DNA of 40,001 nt, from positions 1-40,001 of the forward strand of contig CAJTVR010000042.1 of assembly GCA_910580075.1 (NCBI GenBank), read 5' to 3'. Below the pieces are notes generated by a model that did not search any database, was not told the DNA's origin, and saw only the letters and a program-made list of their open reading frames with translations. This document shows, one piece after another, positions 16,718-24,073 of this stretch (position 1 is its first letter; each line of letters begins with the position of its first letter). Source of the DNA: an uncultured Eubacterium sp. (GTDB taxonomy: Bacteria > Bacillota > Clostridia > Lachnospirales > Lachnospiraceae). Both the position numbers and the translations under genes were made by a program.

Positions 16718-16747
16718 ATTATAACGTCTTTATCTTAGAGATGTAAA
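16718..16747 (-). promoter_or_regulatory. Sigma-A-type promoter for the aldo/keto reductase gene
   Basis: On the minus strand TTTACA (16742-16747) and TATAAT (16718-16723) are separated by 18 bases, a good vegetative promoter. It sits about 40 bases upstream of the ATG at 16675. Confidence 0.6.
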
Positions 16748-16953
16748 GGTGAATTGCAATATTTTTCTCTAAAACAGGGAATTTCTATCATTAGCAGACC
16801 CGCCCCAAAGCAGTTCTGTGTCATTTCTGCTATCTGTAAATCTATTCATGCGAAGGCATCCTGCAGCAGCTGCCGCATCGAATTTTCCCGGTCATGCATA
16901 GTTCGCCGAAAAATGGAAAACAATAACTAAAAATTCCAGAAAGGCATAAAACT
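16748..16953. other. Divergent intergenic region before ldh
   Basis: This region separates the minus-strand reductase promoter from the plus-strand ldh gene. A weak ribosome site (AAAGGC, about 16939-16944) precedes ldh. No clean promoter or hairpin for ldh is visible. A minus-strand frame at 16842-17090 overlaps ldh and shows no coding signs. Confidence 0.4.
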
Positions 16954-17922
16954 ATGATGATCACAGACTGTTTAAAAATCAACTTAAGAAAAGCCGCTGT
17001 CATAGGCTGCGGTTTTGTAGGTTCTTCCATTGCCTTTGCACTTATGCAGAGCGGTCTTTTTTCCGAACTGATTTTAATTGACGCCGACACTGACCGCGCC
17101 GAAGGAGAAGCACTGGATATCAGTCATGGAACTCCGTTTGCAAAGCCCATGAAAATTTATGCCGGCACGTATCAGGATATTACGGACGCCGCAGTCATTA
17201 TTATTACAGCCGGGGCAAATCAGAAACCGGATGAATCCAGATTAGACCTTGTAAATAAAAATACCAGAATCATGCGCTCCATTGTCGGTGAAATCATGAA
17301 CCATGGCTGTGAGGGCATACTTCTGATTGTATCAAATCCGGTCGATATCCTGACTTATGAGGCTTTGAAAATCTCAGGACTTCCGAAAAACCGCGTCATC
17401 GGATCCGGAACCGTCCTCGACACCGGGCGTCTGAAGAGTGAACTTGCGGAGCATTTAGGCGTAGACAGCCGCAGCATCCATGCTTTTATTATCGGTGAAC
17501 ACGGAGACAGCGAAATTGCAGCTTTCAGCAGTGCAAATGTATCTGGCGTGCCATTAAATGCCGTCTGCGAAATGCGCGGTTATTACCACCATGAAGCCGC
17601 TATGCTGGAAATTGCGCAGACGGTAAAAAACAGTGCTTATGAAATTATAGAGAAGAAAAAAGCGACCTATTACGGGATTGCAATGGCAGTACGCCGTATC
17701 TGCGAAGCAATTGTCCGGGATGAAAAATCCATTCTGCCAGTATCTGTTATGCTCGATGATCAGGTTTACGGGCTGCAGGATGTCGTACTCAGCATGCCGG
17801 CTATGATTGGAGCCAGGGGTGCAGAAGGGCTAATGCCGATTACTTTAAACGAAGAGGAACAGGCGCAGCTGAAAAAATCCGCACAGCTGTTAAAGGAAGT
17901 GATTGACGGCATAAATATCTGA
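16954..17922 (+). CDS. ldh: L-lactate dehydrogenase
   Basis: The 322-aa protein is an NAD-dependent lactate dehydrogenase. Rossmann motif: AVIGCGFVGSSIAFAL at residues 15-30. The specificity loop reads GANQKPDESR with Gln 90, typical of lactate (not malate) dehydrogenase, and Arg 96 for catalysis. Asp 156 and Arg 159 (LDTGR) bind and orient the substrate; His 183 (IGEHGDSE) is the acid/base residue. It reduces pyruvate to L-lactate with NADH at the end of fermentation. Length is normal for the family and there is no N-terminal targeting region. The position in the window gives no clear partners. Confidence 0.93.
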   Translation: MMITDCLKINLRKAAVIGCGFVGSSIAFALMQSGLFSELILIDADTDRAEGEALDISHGTPFAKPMKIYAGTYQDITDAAVIIITAGANQKPDESRLDLVNKNTRIMRSIVGEIMNHGCEGILLIVSNPVDILTYEALKISGLPKNRVIGSGTVLDTGRLKSELAEHLGVDSRSIHAFIIGEHGDSEIAAFSSANVSGVPLNAVCEMRGYYHHEAAMLEIAQTVKNSAYEIIEKKKATYYGIAMAVRRICEAIVRDEKSILPVSVMLDDQVYGLQDVVLSMPAMIGARGAEGLMPITLNEEEQAQLKKSAQLLKEVIDGINI

Positions 17923-18315
17923 TGCCATTTTGATTATTCCCGTGCCTATAATAAATTCTGCCTGCAGATATAAGGCTGGTGCGATACCTGTAATGTATTC
18001 GGCCGTACAGCCGCTTGATTTTTTGTTTAAAACTATACTGTCTCCTGAAATTTTCCGCAGCATACAGACCCGGAGCTGTAAATCTGCTCATGAAGCAGTA
18101 CTGCCTTGTGAGATTTCCACAGCATACAGACCCGGAGCTGTAAATCTGCTCTTCAAACAGTACTGTCTTTGGGATTTCTGCATAAACCAGAGCACTTCAT
18201 TGTAAGAATTTCGCAAGAAAAACAACGATGTTTTGTAAGGAAACCTCAAACAGAAACAGAAGAAAATTATGGGGAACTTATTTATACTATATATAACAAC
18301 ATGGAGGAGAATAAA
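17923..18315. other. Gene-free leader with a duplicated segment
   Basis: Between ldh and the C39 peptidase lies nearly 400 bases without a supported gene. A weak hairpin (CGGC and GCCG arms, 18000-18013) is followed by a T-rich run at 18018-18025 and might end ldh transcription. The duplicated segment at 18058-18151 is listed separately. A TA-rich run at about 18281-18296 (tttatactatatataa) may be the promoter of the peptidase. Confidence 0.4.
18058..18151. repeat. Tandem duplication, 62-bp period
   Basis: A 32-base segment beginning cagcatacagacccggagct occurs without a mismatch at 18058-18089 and 18120-18151, and the sequence between the copies (cagtactg...agattt) is also similar to the flanks. 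The repeats are in the leader of the C39 peptidase gene, on either side of which nothing like them occurs. Confidence 0.85.
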
Positions 18316-19233
18316 ATGACAAACTCAGCACGAATCATCCAGAAAAAGAAACTTCGCCGCAAAAGACGCCGCTCCATACAGCGTCTGATCCTTTTAGGAG
18401 GGCTTATGGCCATTATTGTAACTGCTTTACGCACCGCATCTGATTTTATGCTTATTGACAAAACCATGCGTCATGAAGACAGCCGGATTCAGGCAGCATC
18501 TGCACTGCCTGTAAAACAGCCGGCAGAACGCCACGGCCAGCAGATTCAAAAGGATCTGGAAAAATATGCCGGCAAAAGCAGTTTTGCTGCCGAGATTTAT
18601 GATAACCGTAACCAGTATCCGGAAGCTCTGCTGTCTGCATATCTGAACAATCCTGAAATGGAAGAATTTACCGCCGGATACCTTACTTCCGGCGCTCCGC
18701 AGAGCAGTCCGCAGGGCGGACTGAGCGATATAGAAATCCAGCAGGACTTTCCTCTGCTTCTGCAGTGGGACAAGCGCTGGGGCTATGTATCATATGGCGG
18801 CAGCATCATCGGTCTTTCCGGCTGCGGTCCGACCTGCCTGTCTATGGTCCTTATTTCCCTGACCGGGCAGACAGACCAGACGCCGGCCCAGGTAGCCGCT
18901 TTCAGTGAGGCAAACGGATATTATGTAGAAGGCAGCGGAACAGCCTGGGCGCTCATGACCGAAGGCGCTTCCCGCCTCGGCCTCTCGGCACGGGAGTTAT
19001 CTTTAGATGAATCTGTCATGAAATCAGCGCTTGACAGCGGACAGCCGGTCATCTGCTCCATGGGGGCTGGAGATTTCACAACGCAGGGACATTTTATCCT
19101 TATTTATGGTTATAACGAAGAAGGTTTTCTGATCAACGACCCGAACTGTATTGCACGAAGCAGCCAGCCATGGACATTTGAACGGCTGCGCGGACAGATT
19201 AAAAATCTCTGGGCATACCGTCCGGCTGTCTAA
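18316..19233 (+). CDS. Membrane-anchored C39-family cysteine peptidase
   Basis: The 305-aa product has a very basic N-terminus (KKKLRRKRRRS), one membrane helix at residues 22-40, a linker of about 100 residues, and a C39-like papain-fold domain from about 140. The catalytic Cys is Cys 170 in LSGCGPTCLSM; the catalytic His is His 259 in TTQGHFILIYGY, and an Asn/Asp pair (N274, D275) closes the triad region. The orientation by the positive-inside rule puts the peptidase domain outside the cell, so it may act on extracellular peptides or cell-wall proteins. The ATG at 18316 is preceded by GGAGGAG at 18304-18310; longer in-frame starts lack sites. Bacteriocin-type C39 enzymes are fused to ABC transporters; this one is not. 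Confidence 0.88.
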   Translation: MTNSARIIQKKKLRRKRRRSIQRLILLGGLMAIIVTALRTASDFMLIDKTMRHEDSRIQAASALPVKQPAERHGQQIQKDLEKYAGKSSFAAEIYDNRNQYPEALLSAYLNNPEMEEFTAGYLTSGAPQSSPQGGLSDIEIQQDFPLLLQWDKRWGYVSYGGSIIGLSGCGPTCLSMVLISLTGQTDQTPAQVAAFSEANGYYVEGSGTAWALMTEGASRLGLSARELSLDESVMKSALDSGQPVICSMGAGDFTTQGHFILIYGYNEEGFLINDPNCIARSSQPWTFERLRGQIKNLWAYRPAV

Positions 19234-19400
19234 ACGCCTTTGGCAGTATATGTCACTGCCGCAAGGACCGGACACCCGGCAGCAGGCTGGCGGTGCATCA
19301 AAACTGCAGCGCAGCTAAGCAGCAGGGGATCTGGGCCTTGCGGCATGCGTCTTATTGCTTAAACAGAGTACTGCTGCTGGCTGCTGTATTGCCTTTCTGT
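19234..19400. other. Convergent intergenic region
   Basis: A short hairpin (GGCAGT at 19242-19247 and ACTGCC at 19255-19260, extendable by CCTT/AAGG) lies just after the peptidase stop. No T tract follows, so it is only a possible terminator. Nothing else is recognised. Confidence 0.4.
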
Positions 19401-20978
19401 TTATTTCTTCTCAAATTTTTCAATGATACATTCATGAACCTTCTTTTCCTTATTATAATTAATCCCGGCTAAAATGATATCTCCCGTATATCCCTGTACC
19501 CAGGAAAGATACTCCCGTTCCTTAATCTGTTTAATCGCTCCTTCCGCTGACTGATTCCATTTCATCTCTATTACAAGTGCCGGATAATCTGAATTCCTTC
19601 TGGGCAGATACATGACATCAGCGAAGCCTTTTCCGGAAGGCATTTCCAAAACGGGATTCAGATAATAAGCTTTTGCGCTGTAATATGCTATAAGTACTGC
19701 GCATGCCAGCGAATTTTCACTGTTGTATTTCAAAACAGAAGCTGTTTCATTATGAATACATGCGATTCCTTCTGCCACTTCCTTCCCGTTCAGAGCCCAT
19801 GTACTTTTCAAAAGCTGTTCAGAGCGGTTTAAAGCCTGAACAAGTCCGTTCCATTCTGTACCATCTGCCGCATCCAGAAATTCCTGAGCCGTTTCCAGAT
19901 TTGGTATCAGTACTTCCTCAGTCTTTTTATCATAGGTAAGATAGCCCAGATGTACTAAAAGCGTCAATACATCATCTCTTGTTTTAAAAGTAGTCATGTC
20001 ATTTTGAAATCTTCTCGGATTTATTTTGCATCTCCCTCCGCCAAGCATCATTGTTACAGCTTCTTTCATTCCGTCAAAATTCATATCAATGTAGATTTTT
20101 AAAGCCTCATACGTTTCGGTTCCAGTCCAGTAGCTTTGAAATTCATTCCAGGTCAGTGCATCGGCAACAGATTTTGGATTATAAATATGCAGATTTCCCA
20201 AACGGTAGCCGTCATACCATTTTTCAGTTTCTGCATAATCCATCCCTTGTTTTTCACACTGTTCAGATACTTCTTCATTCGTAAATCCAAAATATTCCCC
20301 CAGATTCTTTGGAGCTATCATAGAATATTCATCAAAAACATTTAAAGCAGAATGTTCCCCATATTTCTTAATCGGTAAAATTCCTGTCATATAGACCAGT
20401 TCCGCATATGCACAGTCTTTAAATAACCCCCGCAGAAAATCCAGATATTTTTTCTGCTCGTCTTTCCGGTTTCTGGCAATCCGGAACACGCAGTCCCATT
20501 CGTCGATAATAAAAATAAATCCCCGGGATGTCTGAAGAAAAATCTGGTCCAGCGCTGCTTTTAATTTACTGCCTGTTTCAAATCCGGTACAGTCTGGAAA
20601 TTCAGCCAGTAGCTCGGAAATAACACTTATTTCAATTTCATCAGTGAAAGTATCTATATCTTTTTCTGTATCCAAAAACCGCTGCACATCGATACGAATC
20701 AGATTATGCCTGTTTAAATGCTCTTGAAACGAAGGATTCTTTTCTATTTTTAAACCTGAAAATAACTTTTTTGAATCACAGCCGCAGCTGTAATAAGCTG
20801 ACAGCATATTTGCAGCCATTGATTTTCCAAAACGCCGCGGACGGCTTACACATACAAACCGCTTCTCTGTTTTGTACAGTGTATTTATTTTCGATATGAG
20901 CATGCTTTTGTCCACATAAATATTTGAAAAACGTGCCATTTCAAACGAAACATTTCCAGGATTTACATAAATGCCCAT
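19401..20978 (-). CDS. AAA-ATPase-like/PD-(D/E)xK nuclease family protein
   Basis: The 525-aa product fits the AAA-ATPase-like plus DUF1703 architecture widespread in Clostridia and Bacteroidetes. The N-terminal part holds an altered P-loop (RPRRFGKS, about residues 46-53) and a Walker B-like DEWD (159-162); the C-terminal part has the PD-(D/E)xK pattern Asp 454 (GFADVM) then E471-M-K473 (VIEMKW). The biological role of the family is not established; such genes are often found in many copies and may be mobile or anti-phage elements. A similar, deleted gene lies just beside it on the opposite strand (21157-21313), which shows local copies have been gained and lost. No partner gene is evident. 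Confidence 0.85.
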   Translation of the reverse strand: MGIYVNPGNVSFEMARFSNIYVDKSMLISKINTLYKTEKRFVCVSRPRRFGKSMAANMLSAYYSCGCDSKKLFSGLKIEKNPSFQEHLNRHNLIRIDVQRFLDTEKDIDTFTDEIEISVISELLAEFPDCTGFETGSKLKAALDQIFLQTSRGFIFIIDEWDCVFRIARNRKDEQKKYLDFLRGLFKDCAYAELVYMTGILPIKKYGEHSALNVFDEYSMIAPKNLGEYFGFTNEEVSEQCEKQGMDYAETEKWYDGYRLGNLHIYNPKSVADALTWNEFQSYWTGTETYEALKIYIDMNFDGMKEAVTMMLGGGRCKINPRRFQNDMTTFKTRDDVLTLLVHLGYLTYDKKTEEVLIPNLETAQEFLDAADGTEWNGLVQALNRSEQLLKSTWALNGKEVAEGIACIHNETASVLKYNSENSLACAVLIAYYSAKAYYLNPVLEMPSGKGFADVMYLPRRNSDYPALVIEMKWNQSAEGAIKQIKEREYLSWVQGYTGDIILAGINYNKEKKVHECIIEKFEKK

Positions 20979-21156
20979 GTCATCCTCTCCTTTCCGGCAT
21001 GTCTGCTTCCGCCTTTATTATACTGAATTCTCATGCCGGATACAATACATGCAGACATTTTCGCATACAGGATGTCTGCTGTGCGCATGGAACAAGCCTT
21101 GCTATTTATTCTATATCCGGGTATAGTATATATAAATAATGGAAGAGGTGATTCAC
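20979..21156. other. Intergenic region with ATGTCTGC-type inverted repeats
   Basis: An inverted pair GCAGACAT (21051-21058) and ATGTCTGC (21072-21079) surrounds a 13-base centre, and the same word CATGTCTGC also occurs at 20999-21007. They could be a binding site but no regulator is assigned. The strand between the two genes also contains the ribosome site of the pseudogene (about 21143-21149). Confidence 0.35.
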
Positions 21157-21313
21157 ATGCCAGGATCGGTCGCAATCGGAGAGCAGGATTTCAGTGCCCT
21201 GATCAACAGGAAGAGCTGATTTATTTGAAAACCTTTCTGTCTGGAAAGAAGATGCATACAGACAGCTGCAGGGAACCTATCCGGTAATTTTTCTAAGTTT
21301 TGCCGAAATATGA
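21157..21313 (+). pseudogene. Internally deleted AAA-ATPase-like gene remnant
   Basis: The ATG at 21157 begins MPGSVAIGEQDFSALINRKS, the start of an AAA-ATPase-like (PF09820) protein, but stops at 21217. A second frame from 21218 reads DLFENLSVWKEDAYRQLQ, then GTYPVIFLSFAEI and a stop at 21311. This block belongs to the same family, some 50-60 residues further on in normal members. The P-loop region that normally lies between them (RPRRFGKT-like) is missing, so an internal deletion removed it. The remnant keeps its own ribosome site (AGAGGTG). It is related to, but not simply part of, the intact neighbour at 19401-20978. Confidence 0.75.
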
Positions 21314-21374
21314 ACTTCTGCGAATAAACTTTTCCGTCATGCAGATACTATAAACAGTAACAGGAGGTCTGTAC

Positions 21375-22643
21375 ATGCCCCGAAAAATCATATTCCATAT
21401 AGATGTAAACAGTGCATTCCTCTCCTGGGAAGCAGCTTACAGAATCAGGCACCTTGGCGGATCGCTGGACCTTCGCACGATCCCGTCTGCTGTAGGCGGA
21501 GATATTTCCAGGCGTCATGGAATTATACTGGCCAGATCCATTCCTGCCAAAAAGTATGGAGTCCAGACCGGAGAACCAGTTACAGATGCTGTGCGCAAAT
21601 GCCCGCAGCTGAAGCTGGTGCCGCCAAACTACGGACTTTATGAAAAAAACTCCAAAGCATTTATGGAAATCCTGAAAAAGTATACTGACAAAATAGAACA
21701 GTACAGCATCGACGAAGCATTTATGGATATGACCGGCACAACGCTTCTGTTTGGTTCGCCTGTGATCGCTGCGACATCTATCAAAGATGAAATTAAGCGT
21801 ACTCTTGGATTTACCGTCAATGTCGGTATATCCGATAAAAAACTTCTGGCAAAAATGGCAAGTGATTTTAAAAAACCAGACTTGGTGCATACGCTGTTTA
21901 CAGAAGATATTCAGAAAAAAATGTGGCCGCTGCCTGTCCGTGATTTGTTTTTTGTAGGAAGTGCTTCTGAAAAAAAACTGCATTCCATTGGAATCCGGAC
22001 CATAGGAGACCTTGCAAATGCAGACCCTGCCGCTTTAAAGGCAGTTTTGAAAAAACATGGAGAAGTTATCTGGAACTTTGCAAACGGACAGGATGTGTCT
22101 TTCGTAGAATCTGAGCCTGCTGATAACAAAGGCTATGGAAATTCCACAACCATAGCTTTTGACGTTACAGACGCTGCCTCCGCCAGACTGGTGCTGCTCT
22201 CTCTTGCAGAAACAGTTGGAAGACGGCTTCGTAAGGACGGTGCCAGGATTGAAACGGTATCCGTAAGTATCCGTTTTCACGATCTGAACACGGTATCGCA
22301 CCAGAGCGTCCTGCCCGCAGCTACCAATATTACAAAAGAAATTTTTGATACTGCCTGCCGCCTGTTTGACGAACTCTGGGACGGAACTCCAATCCGCCAC
22401 CTGGGTATCCATACCAGCAGGGCCTCTATGGACAATGCAGCCAGACAGCTGTCTTTATTTGACACTACAGATTATGAGAAGCTGGAAAAACTGGACCGGG
22501 CTGTAGACAGTATCCGGGAAAAATTCGGTTCTGATGCCCTTTTGCGGGCTTCTTTTTTAAATCAGAATAAAATTGATCATATGAACGGCGGAATATCAAG
22601 AGAAAAAAGAACTGTTGATTATACAAAAGAACTGGTAGAATAA
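21375..22643 (+). CDS. dinB: DNA polymerase IV (Y family)
   Basis: The 422-aa protein is a Y-family translesion polymerase. The first catalytic Asp is Asp 10 (IIFHIDVNSAF); the second acidic pair, Asp 113-Glu 114, lies in SIDEAFMDMTG; the fingers motif is ILARSIPAKKYGVQTGEP. The helix-hairpin-helix and little-finger parts follow, and the C-terminal RQLSLFD contains a QLSLF motif that would bind the beta clamp. AGGAGGT at 21362-21368 precedes the ATG. It copies damaged DNA with low fidelity. I see no clear LexA box in the leader. The small gene at 22754 and the Nudix gene follow on the same strand. Confidence 0.95.
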   Translation: MPRKIIFHIDVNSAFLSWEAAYRIRHLGGSLDLRTIPSAVGGDISRRHGIILARSIPAKKYGVQTGEPVTDAVRKCPQLKLVPPNYGLYEKNSKAFMEILKKYTDKIEQYSIDEAFMDMTGTTLLFGSPVIAATSIKDEIKRTLGFTVNVGISDKKLLAKMASDFKKPDLVHTLFTEDIQKKMWPLPVRDLFFVGSASEKKLHSIGIRTIGDLANADPAALKAVLKKHGEVIWNFANGQDVSFVESEPADNKGYGNSTTIAFDVTDAASARLVLLSLAETVGRRLRKDGARIETVSVSIRFHDLNTVSHQSVLPAATNITKEIFDTACRLFDELWDGTPIRHLGIHTSRASMDNAARQLSLFDTTDYEKLEKLDRAVDSIREKFGSDALLRASFLNQNKIDHMNGGISREKRTVDYTKELVE

Positions 22644-22753
22644 CTGCTGCCAGATGCAGCATGGCAAAGCACCTCAGACGCAGCATGTGCCTGGGGCACT
22701 GCTATCTGCATTATATCATTTAGATTTTATAATCTGCACAGAAAGGCGTCTTC
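22644..22753. other. Spacer between dinB and the small unknown gene
   Basis: A TATAAT at 22728-22733 could be a -10 box for the small gene, but its -35 (TCTGCA) is poor. No terminator is convincing, so dinB read-through is also possible. Confidence 0.35.
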
Positions 22754-23065
22754 ATGGCATTTCAGCTAGGAAATATTACAGAAACAAAAGAACATGGCGT
22801 TTTAAAAGGTATCCAGCGTGAAATTGCATGCGACTGCTGGTTTACCAGCAGCGGACGGAGTATTCCTAAAGTCATTAAAGTCATGGACGATGAAGGCATT
22901 CTGCATACCATCCGCCATATTGAACTGCTGACATCGGAAGAAAAAACCTATTCCGGTATCCAGACAGTGGAACATCTGTGCAAAATACCGCTCGGCGGCA
23001 AGTCAGAGGTTGTGAAACTTGTCTATACAAAGGAGAATTGCAGATGGACAATTGTTGAAATATAA
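22754..23065 (+). CDS. Small protein of unknown function after dinB
   Basis: A 103-aa protein with no transmembrane helix or signal peptide; the start has the AGAAAGG ribosome site about 10 bases upstream. The sequence has alternating charged and hydrophobic strands (e.g. CDCWFTSSGRSIPKVIKVMD and CRWTIVEI at the end), suggesting a small mostly-beta domain. I recognise the general type as a short protein seen near dinB in Lachnospiraceae, but cannot name a family or function. Two cysteines near the start (C26, C28) might bind a metal, but this is weak. Confidence 0.65.
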   Translation: MAFQLGNITETKEHGVLKGIQREIACDCWFTSSGRSIPKVIKVMDDEGILHTIRHIELLTSEEKTYSGIQTVEHLCKIPLGGKSEVVKLVYTKENCRWTIVEI

Positions 23066-23080
23066 TGATCAGACCGGACA

Positions 23081-23109
23081 ATGACAAACAGGGATCAATG
23101 CGCTATAAT
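23081..23109 (+). promoter_or_regulatory. Sigma-A promoter of the Nudix gene
   Basis: ATGACA (23081-23086), 17 bases, then TATAAT (23104-23109) is a near-consensus vegetative promoter. It lies downstream of the long in-frame start at 23065 and so argues that the Nudix gene begins later, at 23275. A hairpin (AATGCCGC at 23122-23129, GCGGCATT at 23151-23158) would be in the untranslated leader. Confidence 0.7.
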
Positions 23110-23274
23110 AGCAGTATCAGAAATGCCGCGGAGCATTTACTGGAATTTTTGCGGCATTCATCACAGATGACAGCACAGGATAAAAAACACGGTCATTTGC
23201 TTATGCCGGATCGTGTTTTCTGCCAGGAACTGATGATTATGCGGCAGAGAAATCGAAAGGAGAATTGGCTTTAT

Positions 23275-23883
23275 ATGAAAAAATACAGGAAGATACATCA
23301 GCAGACAGATAATCCGTTTTTAAATTTGTACAAAATGGATGCAATAGACAATAAAGGCAGAGACTTTAATTATTATTTTGCATCCAGAAACGATGCACAA
23401 CACATCAAAATACATACAAAATCTATGCAGCCCGAAGGCATTGTGATTTACGCAGTCACACAGGAGAACGAGCCCAGACTGGCGGTAATTAAGCAGTACC
23501 GCTATCCGCTGGATGCGTATCTGTATGAACTGCCGGCGGGACTGGTGGACGCAGGCGAAACGCCGGGCATGGCGGCTGCCAGGGAAATGAAAGAAGAAAC
23601 AGGCATGGATTTTACAGAATATACAGGCGGCATGGATTTTTACAGAAGGCCGTATTTTATGGGGCCGGGATTTACCGATGAAACAAGCGCAGCTGTTTTT
23701 GGAACAGTGAGCGGATGTGTGACTGATGCAATGGCGGAAGATACGGAGGAAATACAGGTAATTCTGGCAGATAAGAGCCAGGTATGCCGGATTCTGGAAG
23801 AAGAACGTGTTTCCCTGCGGGGAGCGTACCTGATGATGCATTTTCTGCACTCTGACGGGCCGTTTTCATTTCTGGATGCATAA
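23275..23883 (+). CDS. Nudix hydrolase (ADP-ribose pyrophosphatase type)
   Basis: The 202-aa protein contains a complete Nudix box at residues 89-110 (GLVDAGE, then REMKEETG), with Glu residues in the required positions, inside the Nudix fold. Upstream residues LAVIKQYRYPLD match the ADP-ribose pyrophosphatase group, which hydrolyses ADP-ribose and similar nucleotide sugars. The frame is open for 70 more residues upstream, but a strong promoter lies within that stretch, AAAGGAG is at 23256-23262, and 202 aa matches the family. The site is 12 bases from the ATG, longer than usual, so the exact start is slightly uncertain. The gene is likely monocistronic. Confidence 0.9.
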   Translation: MKKYRKIHQQTDNPFLNLYKMDAIDNKGRDFNYYFASRNDAQHIKIHTKSMQPEGIVIYAVTQENEPRLAVIKQYRYPLDAYLYELPAGLVDAGETPGMAAAREMKEETGMDFTEYTGGMDFYRRPYFMGPGFTDETSAAVFGTVSGCVTDAMAEDTEEIQVILADKSQVCRILEEERVSLRGAYLMMHFLHSDGPFSFLDA

Positions 23884-24000
23884 AACAGTATCATGAAACG
23901 GACGATGAAGGAAGGCTGGGAATAAGAAACTGGAAGGAAAGCCGGGAATAAATAGTTAAAAGTAAATGAAATAAAAAACGGCTCGCGGGTATGGCGTGGC

Positions 24001-24039
24001 CAGGAGGGGGAACTGTATATGACAGCAGTCCCCCTCCTG
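24001..24039. terminator. Bidirectional terminator-like hairpin between convergent genes
   Basis: The arms CAGGAGGGGGA (24001-24011) and TCCCCCTCCTG (24029-24039) pair perfectly over 11 bases around an 17-base centre that can itself form a short inner CTG/CAG pair. There is no strong T tract on either side. It lies between the Nudix gene (plus) and glgB (minus), where a shared terminator is expected. Confidence 0.65.
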
Positions 24040-24073
24040 TATGCCAGATGCCGGAAGTAATGGATAGATTTGG

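Noticed and set aside
21314..21374. Possible LexA box in front of dinB (GAAC near 21311-21316)
   Set aside because: The second half-site GTTC is absent at the required spacing, so no SOS box is called.
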